From assembly GCA_016125455.1 (NCBI GenBank), contig WGLS01000004.1:124001-188000 (forward strand): 64,000 nt of DNA, read 5' to 3'. The notes below the pieces were generated by a model. It did no database searches. It was not told the origin of the DNA and saw nothing but the letters and a program-made list of their open reading frames with translations. The stretch is from Alphaproteobacteria bacterium (GTDB lineage: Bacteria > Pseudomonadota > Alphaproteobacteria > Caulobacterales > Parvularculaceae). Below are positions 9,116 through 17,972 of the stretch, piece by piece. Position 1 is the first letter of the stretch, and every line of letters starts with the position of its first letter. The translations under genes and the position numbers were made by a program.

Positions 9116-10591
9116 ATGGATGGGCGGATGCGAAACACCGTACACGGCGCGCCGCCGCAATCCGTCGTTCATTCTCCCGCAGGCGGCGAAACATTCCGCG
9201 ACGACCGGTACGCGCCGCCGCGGCCGTCGCGATTGCCTGCGATCGCAGCGCTCTGGCGGACAATCCGGCAGGGAGATGGCGACCTGCTTAGTCTCTTGCC
9301 TGGCGAAGCGTTTTCTATGGATGCGGGCGAGCTCGGCTATTCCCGACGATCGATCAAGCTCTTCAATGACCCCGTTCTGGTTCGTGAAATCATGCTCGAC
9401 CGTGAAGGCGTGTTTCCGAAGAGTGACCTGATGGTGGGTGCGCTGGAACCCTTGATCGGCGACTCGATCTTCGTGTCCGACGGACCGAAATGGCGCCGTC
9501 AGAGGGCTATGGTCGAGCCCGCATTTACGCGACTGCGCCTTTCCGCCGCGTTCGGATCGATGGAAGCTGCCGTCGACGCCGCGGTCCTGAATCTTGAGGA
9601 GAAGGCGTCGACCGGCGAAGAATTTTCCCTTGACCTGTTCATGAGCAAGCTTGCCGCAGACATTATTTGCCGGACGACATTCTCGGTATCGCTTGAGGCG
9701 GATATCGCGAGTGAGGTGTTTGAGGCCTTTGAGGTGTTCGAACGTGAAGTCGCGCAAGTGCGAATCTGGCGGCTCATTATTGATCCCGCCTGGACGCGTC
9801 CGCGTCAATCTCCCGCTGTGCTCGCGGCGTGCGAAAAAATCCGACTGCGGATTGGTGAATTGGTCGATCGGCGAAGCGGTCGGGAAAAAGACTTCTTCGA
9901 CGACATTGCAAGAGCTGTCATCGACGCGCGCGACAGTGCTACCGGCGAGGCGTTTACGCGCGAGGAGCTTATCGATCAGCTCGGCGTATTCTTTCTGGCC
10001 GGTCACGAAACGACGGCAAGCGCCTTGACCTGGGCGTTCTTCACCCTCGCACAACATCCATATTCCCTCGAGCGCCTGCGGCGCGAAACCCGGGAGGTCG
10101 TTGGCCATAGGCGAATTGATTTCAAGGACATCAAGGCGCTGGACTATGCCAAGGCTTTCTTCAAGGAGACTCTTCGTCTCTTCCCGCCGATAACCTTCAT
10201 GCCGAGGGTCGCAATGAAGTCGACGCGGATTGGCAGATTTCACGTCAGGCGAGGGACGTTGGTGATGATTGCGCCCTGGACAATTCATCGCCACGAGAAA
10301 TACTGGCATGACCCGGACGCATTCGACCCAGGCAGGTTTCTTCCGCCAAAAGATGAAACGCTGGTTGACGGCGCTTACTTGCCTTTTGGTCTCGGACCAC
10401 ATACATGCGTTGGCGCAGGTTTCGCCGCCGTTGAAAGCGCGCTCATCCTTGCGAGCATAGCCCGGCATTTTGACTTTGAAATCATTCGCCCAGAGAGTGT
10501 CCGCCCGGCGGCTCGCTTGACTACGCGTCCGGCTGAGCAGGTTATTTGCCGCGTGAGACGCCATATTTCACATGATCGTGTTCATCATTAG
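9116..10591 (+). CDS. Cytochrome P450, candidate carotenoid-tailoring monooxygenase
   Basis: A complete P450 of about 491 residues. The I-helix oxygen-activation motif AGHETTAS lies near residue 295, the K-helix ExxR motif (KETLRLFPP) near 350, and the heme-binding loop FGLGPHTCVG puts the cysteine ligand near 430. The layout resembles the fatty-acid/carotenoid-hydroxylating bacterial P450s that lack a fused reductase. Its position between crtD and crtY suggests a carotenoid substrate (ring or chain hydroxylation), which is inference. Electron partners are not encoded nearby. ATG 9116 is chosen; a TTG at 9077 and an ATG at 9128 are alternatives. The 3' end overlaps the convergent ATP-grasp gene by 50 bases. 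Confidence 0.9.
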   Translation: MDGRMRNTVHGAPPQSVVHSPAGGETFRDDRYAPPRPSRLPAIAALWRTIRQGDGDLLSLLPGEAFSMDAGELGYSRRSIKLFNDPVLVREIMLDREGVFPKSDLMVGALEPLIGDSIFVSDGPKWRRQRAMVEPAFTRLRLSAAFGSMEAAVDAAVLNLEEKASTGEEFSLDLFMSKLAADIICRTTFSVSLEADIASEVFEAFEVFEREVAQVRIWRLIIDPAWTRPRQSPAVLAACEKIRLRIGELVDRRSGREKDFFDDIARAVIDARDSATGEAFTREELIDQLGVFFLAGHETTASALTWAFFTLAQHPYSLERLRRETREVVGHRRIDFKDIKALDYAKAFFKETLRLFPPITFMPRVAMKSTRIGRFHVRRGTLVMIAPWTIHRHEKYWHDPDAFDPGRFLPPKDETLVDGAYLPFGLGPHTCVGAGFAAVESALILASIARHFDFEIIRPESVRPAARLTTRPAEQVICRVRRHISHDRVHH

Positions 10592-11804
10592 CGGGAGTGG
10601 AAGCTGGTTCTAGACTGCTTGTAGTCGCCTTCGAGGCAATGACGTTGTTGAACGCGTTAACTGAGTCGCGTGTTGGAGGAGCGGTCCAGGCAAGATCCGC
10701 AGTCGCCGCCTCGCCGAAACTCTGTTTACGGAGAAGCGCGCCTATCAGAAGGCGCCAGGACATCGGCGTCATCAGGAAAAATGGCAGTGGGTCGTCGAGG
10801 CGAAAAAGTACGTCTTCCGAACGGGCCATATTTCGCAGATGGCCAAGAAATCGCTGCGGCTTGAATAGGTCTTTATAGGCCATGGTTAGCGCCGTATGGC
10901 CCTCCTGAAAGGCCGTTTGCCGTTTCAGCCGGACATGTCCCCTAAACGCGCAGTCGAGGGCGGCAGCGGCAACGTCATCGTCGACCATGAAATGGATTCC
11001 CGACGTCATGCGTGGATTGCACTCTATCGGCCATGCGATGCCGTTCTGATCTTCGATGAAGTCAAAGCCAATGAACCCTGTATATTTTTCAGCGGCGACA
11101 AAGTCCCTTGCCCAATGTTCCGCGTCCGCCGCATCGTCCACGCGCTCGAAACAACACGCGACCGAGCCTGCAAGAATGAGCCCACGATAAACGACGGTGC
11201 CAAGTGTTCGCCCGTTTCTGGCGATCGAGAATGATGATAGCTCCCGACCGTAGATGCGGCGCTGCAGCACCATGTGGGGCGCGTTTTCAGCGGCGCTCAA
11301 TGGCGTTCCTGCCTTCTTGAGCGACAGTCCCTTCCCGGAGCACCCATTCAATGGCTTCACTACATAGTCGCTCTTGTCGACAAATTGCCGGGCTTCTTCT
11401 GTGTCCGCAGCAAACGTGTCCGGCGCCTTCAGGCCGTGATTGCGAGCAAGGTCTATGAACGCATGTTTGTTGTGCAATTGTATCAACGAATTGGCGGTTG
11501 GAGAAAACATGCGTTCGCCGAGGCGCTCCTTAAGCGGCGCGACGTGCAGAATTTCCTCCGAGACAGGAAAGACATGGTCAATCTTGTGCTGATCGATAAT
11601 GCGCCACAGGGCGTCGGCATAAGCTCCGGAATCCGACGCTGGCGGCGGCAGGCCATGTCGCCGGGAGACGGATCTGGAAGGCCTCGACAAATGGCTTCTC
11701 CAGGGGTCGGCGACGTGCACCTCCGCACCCGCTTTGCTCAGCGCTCTCGCAAGTTCGAGGGCCTTTGGCAGTCGACCAAGCGTCAAGAGGACTTTCTCGC
11801 GCAT
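10542..11804 (-). CDS. ATP-grasp family ligase in the carotenoid locus
   Basis: A 420-residue protein with the architecture of carbamoyl-phosphate-synthase-like ATP-grasp ligases. An N-terminal Rossmann-like domain (LLTLGRLPKALELARALSKAG) precedes the nucleotide-binding segment YVVKPLNGCSGKGLSL, which carries the conserved Lys and Gly-rich loop. The metal-binding end of the fold is FIGFDFIEDQNG followed by IECNPRMTSG, with Glu and Asn expected to bind Mg2+. Such enzymes join a carboxylate to an amine, thiol or hydroxyl through an acyl phosphate. The substrate is unknown. ATG 11804 has an AGGGGA site 5 bases upstream and is preferred over in-frame starts further upstream. It is transcribed divergently from crtY. 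Confidence 0.82.
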   Translation of the reverse strand: MREKVLLTLGRLPKALELARALSKAGAEVHVADPWRSHLSRPSRSVSRRHGLPPPASDSGAYADALWRIIDQHKIDHVFPVSEEILHVAPLKERLGERMFSPTANSLIQLHNKHAFIDLARNHGLKAPDTFAADTEEARQFVDKSDYVVKPLNGCSGKGLSLKKAGTPLSAAENAPHMVLQRRIYGRELSSFSIARNGRTLGTVVYRGLILAGSVACCFERVDDAADAEHWARDFVAAEKYTGFIGFDFIEDQNGIAWPIECNPRMTSGIHFMVDDDVAAAALDCAFRGHVRLKRQTAFQEGHTALTMAYKDLFKPQRFLGHLRNMARSEDVLFRLDDPLPFFLMTPMSWRLLIGALLRKQSFGEAATADLAWTAPPTRDSVNAFNNVIASKATTSSLEPASTPANDEHDHVKYGVSRGK

Positions 11805-11868
11805 GATTCCCCTAGATCCCACGTTCGACGATTCCTGCCTCATCAGAATGCGCGTGAGCCAAGTTGGC

Positions 11869-11884
11869 GTCAAACGCGGTTGAC
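11869..11884. promoter_or_regulatory. Inverted repeat overlapping a -35-like hexamer between ATP-grasp gene and crtY
   Basis: GTCAA (11869-11873) and TTGAC (11880-11884) form perfect 5-base arms with a 6-base spacer. The right arm is part of TTGACA (11880-11885), which matches a sigma-70 -35 element on the plus strand, but I see no convincing -10 at the right distance. It lies in the 138-base gap between divergent genes. A repressor or activator site for crtY is possible; chance occurrence cannot be excluded. Confidence 0.28.
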
Positions 11885-11942
11885 AGGCGACCGGGTGGAT
11901 GCTCGGGGGTAGGTGGCCTATTGATGGGTTTTGGAGCCGCTC

Positions 11943-13133
11943 ATGGCGCAATCAGGATTGTTTGACGTGGTGATAGCCGGCGGCGGGCTGTCCGGCTCCC
12001 TTATCGCCTGGCGACTCGCGCAGGTGCGTCCGGATCTCGCAATTGCGCTGGTGGAACGAGGGGAGCGCCTTGGCGGCAATCATACCTGGTCATTTCACTC
12101 GACCGATGTGCCTGCAGAGGTCGCGACATGGCTGGCGCCGCTGGTCACCTATTCCTGGGACCGACAGGAGGTCCGGTTTCCGCGACAAAGCCGCTTGCTG
12201 CGAACCGGCTACCGTTCGATTACGTCCGAACGACTTCACGACGTTATTGCGCCGGCGCTCGGAGAGGCAGCTTTTTTCAATGCGGAGATTGTCAATCTGT
12301 CCGCATCCGGCGTGACGCTTGGCAGCGGCGAGCGACTTGAAGGCCGCGCCGTTATTGATGCGAGAGGACAGAGGAACAACCGGGCGCTGACCGTCGGGTT
12401 CCAGAAGTTTGTAGGACAGGAAGTTGAGTTTGAGACGCCCCATGGTCTGCGCAATCCGATCATAATGGATGCGACTATCTCCCAGTCAGATGGCTATCGA
12501 TTTATATACGTACTGCCGTTCTCGGCCACGACGGCGCTGATCGAGGATACCTACTACGCCGATGGCGCCAGCATCGATCATGAAGGCGCGCGCCGGGGAA
12601 TACGCGAATACGCTGATAGCTGGGGTTGGCGAATCAAGCGCGTCGTCAGGGAAGAAGAAGGCATTCTGCCAATTGCGCTCGCAGGCGATATTGAAGCCCA
12701 CCTCGCCGATGTGCCGGACGGGGTCGGCGTTGCAGGGTTGTGCGCTGGGCTTTTCCATCCCTTGACGGGATACTCGCTGCCTGACGCTGCGCGGCTGGCC
12801 CACAGAATTGCCGGAGCGGAAGATCTTTCCGGCAAGGCGATAGCAGCATTGACCCGGGGGCACGCTGACGAAGTCTGGCGCGAGCGCGCGTTTTTCCGGC
12901 TTCTTTCGCGATTGCTCTACTATGCTGCGACGCCATCCACCCGGTACAAAGTGCTTGCGAGGTTCTATCGCTTGGGCGAACCCCTGATCGAGAGATTCTA
13001 CGCAGCGCAATCGACACAGGCCGACAAGATGCGCGTTCTGGTGGGCAAGCCGCCGGTGAGTTTTCTTCGCGCGATGGAATGCGTCGATGAGGACCGTTGG
13101 TTGGAACAGTGTTGGAACCGGAGCGTCGCCTAG
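11943..13133 (+). CDS. crtY: Lycopene beta-cyclase, CrtY type
   Basis: Flavoprotein that cyclises psi ends of lycopene-type carotenoids to beta-ionone rings at the membrane. The 396-residue length is normal for CrtY. The N-terminal fold VVIAGGGLSGSLIAWRLAQ is followed by the family motif GNHTWSFH near residue 45; the C-terminal motif FHPLTGYSLPDA near 270 is also diagnostic. ATG 11943 has GGAG 6 bases upstream (11933-11936) and is preferred to the TTG at 11931. The stop is 7 bases from the stop of the convergent lpxR-like gene. Presence beside crtD suggests a monocyclic carotenoid with one beta ring and one 1-hydroxy-3,4-didehydro end (inference). Confidence 0.93.
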   Translation: MAQSGLFDVVIAGGGLSGSLIAWRLAQVRPDLAIALVERGERLGGNHTWSFHSTDVPAEVATWLAPLVTYSWDRQEVRFPRQSRLLRTGYRSITSERLHDVIAPALGEAAFFNAEIVNLSASGVTLGSGERLEGRAVIDARGQRNNRALTVGFQKFVGQEVEFETPHGLRNPIIMDATISQSDGYRFIYVLPFSATTALIEDTYYADGASIDHEGARRGIREYADSWGWRIKRVVREEEGILPIALAGDIEAHLADVPDGVGVAGLCAGLFHPLTGYSLPDAARLAHRIAGAEDLSGKAIAALTRGHADEVWRERAFFRLLSRLLYYAATPSTRYKVLARFYRLGEPLIERFYAAQSTQADKMRVLVGKPPVSFLRAMECVDEDRWLEQCWNRSVA

Positions 13134-13140
13134 CCGTCGT

Positions 13141-14187
13141 TCAGAAATTCACGGTCAGGGCGAGGGAGCCATATTCCGAGCCCTGGCGGTTTTGCTCGTT
13201 ATACTGAACGGTGCGAAAATAGTGGGTATATGAGAGACGCGCGGGTCCTCGATAGATGGCGATCCCAATCAATGCGTCCCCGTCGAAATCGCGTCGCGTC
13301 ACGCGTACGCCGTTGCGGCCCGGTTCATCTAGAAAGAGGTTCCGGGGTACATAGCGGCCTTCAACGCCCGCGTACGCATAGAGGCCGGAATAAGCAGACG
13401 GCTTGAAGTAGCCGGCGCCTGGGAGGCTTGGCTTGAGGCGCGCTGCGCCGGCCTCGACGGGAACGTTCTTTCCAATTCGGACGGCGCCGCCGATGCTGAT
13501 CGACGACTGGAGATTTCCCGCCCGCGCGCCGTAGTGTGGCGCAAAGTCGACGCCGAATCCCGGCGCGCCAACCTTTCCGGCGAGGGCGATCAAGTGGGTG
13601 CGGCGCCAGGAGACCTCCCCGGCAGGCCGGTTGGATATCTGGTTCGACCAGCCCGCCGGAATGCGCGCCCGTATTAACCGATGGTAGCCAACCTGAAGGC
13701 TGTCCGCTTGTGACGCCGGCCCGACCACGCCAAGAAGAAGTTGGACCTGGTCGATACGCTCGTCATTTGCATTGATGATTGCGCCTGCTGACGCGTAGAG
13801 TAGCCCTGCGTATGGGCGATCCCCAAAGACCGGATCACGCTCGACAATGTCCTCAGGGGTGTAGACCTGTTGGCCAACTGCAAAGTGCAGCCGGGTTTCC
13901 ACTTTGTCATCGCTGCCTGTGACAAGCCGAACCAACGGTCCGCTCCAGCCAGGTTCGCGCGCTGGAGAACGAAGCCACGACAACTCCAGGCCGTTGGTAT
14001 AGTCGCGATCGAGCGATTGCCGACCAAAAATGTCATTCTCAAGAACAAGCGTTGCCGAACCGTTTTCTGCGTGGTGCGGACCATTACCGGCAAGCGCCAG
14101 CGCCGTGATGGATTCAATCAACAGCCATGCAGACAATGCGATCGCCATTCTTGGCACGCACGATACGTCACCTGCTGGCATGCCCAT
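13141..14187 (-). CDS. lpxR: LpxR-like outer membrane lipid A deacylase (DUF2219)
   Basis: Predicted outer-membrane beta-barrel of up to 348 residues with a signal peptide (cleavage near ALALA). The diagnostic segments of the LpxR/DUF2219 family are visible: ENDIFG followed by DRDYTNGLELSW, then FGDRPYAGLLYAS, and a C-terminal barrel strand ending VNF. LpxR removes the 3'-acyloxyacyl group of lipid A in a Ca2+-dependent manner, altering surface recognition. Catalytic Asn/Asp/Thr residues of the N-terminal motif appear present. The start is uncertain: 14187, 14181 or 14148 (the last begins right at the hydrophobic segment). Converges on crtY. Confidence 0.82.
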   Translation of the reverse strand: MGMPAGDVSCVPRMAIALSAWLLIESITALALAGNGPHHAENGSATLVLENDIFGRQSLDRDYTNGLELSWLRSPAREPGWSGPLVRLVTGSDDKVETRLHFAVGQQVYTPEDIVERDPVFGDRPYAGLLYASAGAIINANDERIDQVQLLLGVVGPASQADSLQVGYHRLIRARIPAGWSNQISNRPAGEVSWRRTHLIALAGKVGAPGFGVDFAPHYGARAGNLQSSISIGGAVRIGKNVPVEAGAARLKPSLPGAGYFKPSAYSGLYAYAGVEGRYVPRNLFLDEPGRNGVRVTRRDFDGDALIGIAIYRGPARLSYTHYFRTVQYNEQNRQGSEYGSLALTVNF

Positions 14188-14250
14188 TTCCCTGAAATGG
14201 CGACGGAAAAATTGCGGCGCTTGAAATGGTAGTCGACATTCTTGATGGCG

Positions 14251-15396
14251 TCATGTCAGGAGCGATTCCGGTGCGGGTGAGCCGCCGACCAAGTACCGCC
14301 TAACGACACGCGGTGACAGTCGCGTGAGGAGTTCATAGCCGATCGTGCCGCAGGCTGCGGCTATCGACTCTATTGGCATCTTGTCCCCGAAGACTTCGAC
14401 GCGGTCTCCAGCAGCAACCTCGGTCGGCGCATCAGTAATGTCGATCGTGGCAAGATCCATCGACACGCGCCCTACCAAAGGACAGGCTACGCCGCCGACA
14501 TCCACGTACGCTCTGTTGGCGTCATCCGACGGCGGCGCGTGGCGCGGCAGGCCGTCGCCGTAACCGAGCGCAATCGTCGCCAGTCGGGTTGGCCGCCTTG
14601 CCCTGAACAGTCCGCCATATCCGACCTTCGCGTCCATGCGCAGCGACTGCACTTGCAGGATCTCCGCCGTCAGCGTTGCTGCGGGCCGCACCTCGGGGAT
14701 CGGCGCATCAAAGGGCGAGACGCCATAGAGACCGACGCCAAGGCGCACCACGTCAAATCCGAACTCTTCACTGATCATTACGCCGCCGCTTGAAACCAGC
14801 GAAGCTCGCGGCGCTCTCGCGGCCTTCGCCAGTTCGCGGAATCGGGTCAGCTCTATTGCGTTTGCACTGTTGTCCGGCGTTCCAGCGCAAGATAAGTGAC
14901 CCATCAACAAGCACAGGTTAAGTCCGGGTGCGCCGAGCGCTTCTTCTAGTTCATTAGCGGGAACCCCAAGCCGGTTAATTCCGACGTCCGCGTGCAAAGC
15001 AGCCGGTACGCCGGCTCTTTCGGCGGTCCAAAGCCTCGTCTGGGCAAGGCTGTTCAGGATCGGGGTCAGCTTGCCTGCGTCAAATGCGGGAAGCGACCGC
15101 TCTGACGGGCCATTCAGAACGAAAATCTCAGCGGTCGGCGCAATTCGATCGAGGGCCTTTCTAAGCGCCAGACCTTCTTCCGGGTGCGCTACAAAAAACA
15201 TGTTGCAGGCGCAGCGGATGGCGAGGATTCGTGAACAGGGAACCAGCCCCAATCCGTAAGCGTCGCACTTGACCACGGCGGCAGGCGTTGCCGCAGGCTG
15301 TCGGGATGCGAGGCGCTCGAAGTTCCCGACAATGCGATCGAGATTAATCTCGACGATTGGTCGGTAGCCGATCTGATCAATTCTGCCAGGGCGCAT
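14251..15396 (-). CDS. alr: Alanine racemase
   Basis: PLP enzyme that interconverts L- and D-alanine for peptidoglycan synthesis; cytosolic, 381 residues as expected. The PLP lysine lies in VVKCDAYGLG near residue 43 (most family members have VKADAYGHG, so the Cys and Leu are small departures). KVGYGGLF carries the second catalytic Tyr, GYGDGLPRH and GRVSMDLATID are standard. It follows dnaB on the same strand with a 49-base gap; the dnaB-alr order is common in alphaproteobacteria and supports the call. Confidence 0.95.
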   Translation of the reverse strand: MRPGRIDQIGYRPIVEINLDRIVGNFERLASRQPAATPAAVVKCDAYGLGLVPCSRILAIRCACNMFFVAHPEEGLALRKALDRIAPTAEIFVLNGPSERSLPAFDAGKLTPILNSLAQTRLWTAERAGVPAALHADVGINRLGVPANELEEALGAPGLNLCLLMGHLSCAGTPDNSANAIELTRFRELAKAARAPRASLVSSGGVMISEEFGFDVVRLGVGLYGVSPFDAPIPEVRPAATLTAEILQVQSLRMDAKVGYGGLFRARRPTRLATIALGYGDGLPRHAPPSDDANRAYVDVGGVACPLVGRVSMDLATIDITDAPTEVAAGDRVEVFGDKMPIESIAAACGTIGYELLTRLSPRVVRRYLVGGSPAPESLLT

Positions 15397-15445
15397 CCGG
15401 ATAATTTAGAGCGACGCAAGGCCGGGCAAAAGCCGAAACGACAAC

Positions 15446-16954
15446 TTATTCGTACCTAAGAGCGTCGTAGCGTCCATCATCGAGATCGGAGAACTTCGTC
15501 AGGCTTTCTTCAAACCGAAGCGGCACGTTTCCTATCGGCCCGTGCCGCTGCTTTGCAATGATGACTTCTGCGATGCCGCGGACCTGCTCCATACGCTCGA
15601 GCCACTTTGCGTGGCTCATCGATGCGTCGTCCCCATCGCCTTTTGGTTCAGACCGCTTCAGGTAGTATTCTTCCCGGTAGACGAACAGCACGATATCCGC
15701 ATCCTGTTCGATGGACCCGGATTCCCTGAGATCAGACAGCAGCGGACGTTTGTCTTCTCGCGACTCAACCTGCCGAGAGAGCTGGGAAAGCGCAATCACC
15801 GGCACATGAAGCTCCTTGGCGAGCGCTTTCAGGCCGACAGAGATTTCAGTGATCTCCTGAACGCGATTGTCGCCCTTCCGCGATGACCCGCTGAGAAGCT
15901 GAAGATAGTCCACAACGATTAGATCAAGGCCCTTCTGACGCTTCAGGCGACGCGCCCGCGCCGCAACCTGTGCGATCGACAGGCCGCCCGTATCATCAAT
16001 GTGGAGAGGCAAGGCATCCAGTTCCCTCGTCTTCTGGTAAATCCTGTCGAACTGGGCCTGATCGATCGTTCCCCGGCGGATTTCATTCGATGGCACTTCG
16101 GCCATCTCCGAAAGGATACGCATCGCAATCTGGTCGGCCGACATTTCAAGCGAAAAGAACCCGACCACGGCGCCGGTCTCGTCATCGTCTCGCCCCTCGG
16201 CAATCGCCTGCATCTTCGCCCGAGCCGCATTGACAGCGATGTTCACGGCGAGGGACGTCTTGCCCATCGAAGGACGCCCGGCGAGGATCACGAGGTCCGA
16301 TGGGTGAAGCCCGCCCATCATGTTGTCGAGATCGGACAACCCTGTTGCGACGCCTGACAGCCCGCCGCCTCGCTTGAGCGCGGCGTCGGCGACATTTACC
16401 GCTTCGAGGAGGGCGGCGCGAAAGGTCTTGAAGCCTTTTCCGTAGTGGCCCGTCTCAGCCAGTTCGTAAAGCCGTCGTTCGGCATCCTGCAATTGTTGGT
16501 CTGGTTCATCATCGACGCTTGCGCGACGAGCCCGGTCGACGATTTCACCACCGATATCGATGAGACCTCGGTACACCGCCAGATCGAAGACGACGCGCGC
16601 ATAGTCATTTGCGCTCGCCGTCGACGGCACGCTAGCGGCAATGGCTTCGAGGTATTTGCGCCCGCCGAGTTCCTTGTATCCAGCCGAACTTGCCAGATGC
16701 GCATCAAGCGTGATCGGCGAGGCTAGTCGGCCCATGTCGATCAGCGCATGGCATGCATCAAAGATAAGCGCGTGGACCGGATCGAAAAAATGCTCGGTTT
16801 TGAGGAATGACGAGAGCCGCACGTAAATTTCATTATCGAACAGGATAGCGCCGAGCACCGCTCGCTCAGAGTCGATGCTGAATGGAATACGGTCTTCCGT
16901 GCGCTGAACGCCCTCCTTGGCGTCGCCACCGTTGAATTTATCGCCATCCGCCAT
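15446..16954 (-). CDS. dnaB: Replicative DNA helicase DnaB
   Basis: Hexameric replication-fork helicase of about 502 residues. The N-terminal primase-interacting domain begins at PFSIDSERAVLGAILFDN. The RecA-like ATPase domain has Walker A GRPSMGKTSLA, Walker B-type DLIVVDYLQLL, and the DnaB motif LSQLSRQVESR followed by DLRESGSIEQDAD. ATG 16954 is chosen; a TTG 13 codons upstream (16993) is an alternative and neither has a strong ribosome binding site. It lies downstream of the rpsF operon, as in many alphaproteobacteria, but a terminator separates them. Confidence 0.96.
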   Translation of the reverse strand: MADGDKFNGGDAKEGVQRTEDRIPFSIDSERAVLGAILFDNEIYVRLSSFLKTEHFFDPVHALIFDACHALIDMGRLASPITLDAHLASSAGYKELGGRKYLEAIAASVPSTASANDYARVVFDLAVYRGLIDIGGEIVDRARRASVDDEPDQQLQDAERRLYELAETGHYGKGFKTFRAALLEAVNVADAALKRGGGLSGVATGLSDLDNMMGGLHPSDLVILAGRPSMGKTSLAVNIAVNAARAKMQAIAEGRDDDETGAVVGFFSLEMSADQIAMRILSEMAEVPSNEIRRGTIDQAQFDRIYQKTRELDALPLHIDDTGGLSIAQVAARARRLKRQKGLDLIVVDYLQLLSGSSRKGDNRVQEITEISVGLKALAKELHVPVIALSQLSRQVESREDKRPLLSDLRESGSIEQDADIVLFVYREEYYLKRSEPKGDGDDASMSHAKWLERMEQVRGIAEVIIAKQRHGPIGNVPLRFEESLTKFSDLDDGRYDALRYE

Positions 16955-17058
16955 TGGGCCATCGTGCCGGAAGGTAGGCCGCCGGTCGAGCAATACATTT
17001 CCACGGTTGACTTATCGACGGCGCTGCCGTGAAGGCGGCGCGAAATTGCGATTTCCGA

Positions 17059-17094
17059 TTAATAAAGAACGCCCGCCGGTGACCGGCGGGCGTT
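17059..17094 (-). terminator. Rho-independent terminator of the rpsF-rpsR-rplI operon
   Basis: Reading the minus strand, a perfect stem of about 13 base pairs (17082-17094 with 17068-17080, loop at 17081 region) built on ACGCCCGCCGG and CCGGCGGGCGT is followed by CTTTATTAA. It lies 25 bases past the rplI stop, in the right orientation to end that operon before dnaB. Confidence 0.85.
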
Positions 17095-17119
17095 GGTCTA
17101 AGACAAATGGTCTGGTCGA

Positions 17120-17728
17120 TCAGGCGAGGTTCTCGTCGTCCGAGCTTGCGCTTTCATCGGCGGAAACGGTCGCTTCGCCTGTTTCGGCATCGAAGAATTC
17201 GGCCGTCGTGTCGTCCGTATCCACGACATCCACTTCACGCGCCAGCACATCCTCGCCGCGAGCTTGTCTTTCCGCTTCGTCTTCCGAGCGGGCGACGTTC
17301 ACCTCGATTGTGACATGCACCTCCGGGTGAAGCACGATCCGGACCTTTGAAATCCCAATCGTTTTCAGCGGCTTGTCGAGGCGAATTTGTCCGCGCTCGA
17401 TTGCGATGCCGGCATTGGACGCGGTCGACGCGATATCCCGTGTTGAAACCGAGCCATAGAGGACGCCGGTTTCGGACGCCTGACGGATTACAACGAACGA
17501 CTGACCGTCGATCTTCGTCGCTGCAGCTTCCGCCTCGTGCTTGCGTTCAAGGTTGCGTGCTTCGAGTTCAGCGCGTTGAGCGTCGAAGATCCGCTTGTTT
17601 GCATTGTTCGCTCGCAACGCCTTCTTCATAGGAAGGAGGAAGTTCCGCGCGTAGCCGGGTCGTACCTTAACGATATCGCCCATCTGGCCGAGATTTTCGA
17701 CCCGCTCAAGAAGTATGAGCTCCATCAT
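17120..17728 (-). CDS. rplI: 50S ribosomal protein L9 (bL9)
   Basis: Structural protein of the large ribosomal subunit, 202 residues. The N-terminal rRNA-binding domain has the bL9 signature: [20 protein letters not shown] then [12 protein letters not shown] central charged helix follows and then the C-terminal domain with [15 protein letters not shown]. The protein carries an additional acidic tail (about 40 residues rich in Asp, Glu and Ser), which is common in alphaproteobacterial bL9. Its start overlaps the rpsR stop by 4 bases (ATGA). Confidence 0.97.
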   Translation of the reverse strand: MMELILLERVENLGQMGDIVKVRPGYARNFLLPMKKALRANNANKRIFDAQRAELEARNLERKHEAEAAATKIDGQSFVVIRQASETGVLYGSVSTRDIASTASNAGIAIERGQIRLDKPLKTIGISKVRIVLHPEVHVTIEVNVARSEDEAERQARGEDVLAREVDVVDTDDTTAEFFDAETGEATVSADESASSDDENLA

Positions 17729-17958
17729 CTCTGCTGCTCCCCGACGTAAGGCAGAAGCGCTAGGAACCGGGCCCGCTTTATGGCGCGAGCCAATTCCCGC
17801 TGTTTCTTGAAAGACACCGCCGAAATTCGCGAAGGAACAATCTTGCCTCTCTCGGACACGTAACGCTGGAGGAGCTTGGGATCCTTGTAATCAATCTTCG
17901 GCGCGTTATCGCCCGAAAAAGGGCACGTCTTTCGCCGGCGCATGAATGGTTTGGCCAT
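17725..17958 (-). CDS. rpsR: 30S ribosomal protein S18 (bS18)
   Basis: Small-subunit protein of 77 residues that pairs with bS6 on the platform. Typical features are [12 protein letters not shown] at the N-terminus, [19 protein letters not shown] in the middle and a basic C-terminal region [13 protein letters not shown]. It lies 14 bases after rpsF and overlaps rplI by 4 bases, the conserved rpsF-rpsR-rplI operon order. Confidence 0.98.
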   Translation of the reverse strand: MAKPFMRRRKTCPFSGDNAPKIDYKDPKLLQRYVSERGKIVPSRISAVSFKKQRELARAIKRARFLALLPYVGEQQR

Positions 17959-17972
17959 TTGGATCTGTCCTC

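Noticed and set aside
9044-10564. A 506-codon open frame on the minus strand opposite the P450 gene
   Set aside because: The plus-strand frame has complete P450 motifs; the antisense frame has no recognisable motif and a biased composition that follows from high-GC codon usage of the real gene.
6772-13133. A photosynthesis gene cluster (crtD is often part of one)
   Set aside because: No bch, puf, puh or crtA/crtC genes are in the window; the flanks are housekeeping genes.
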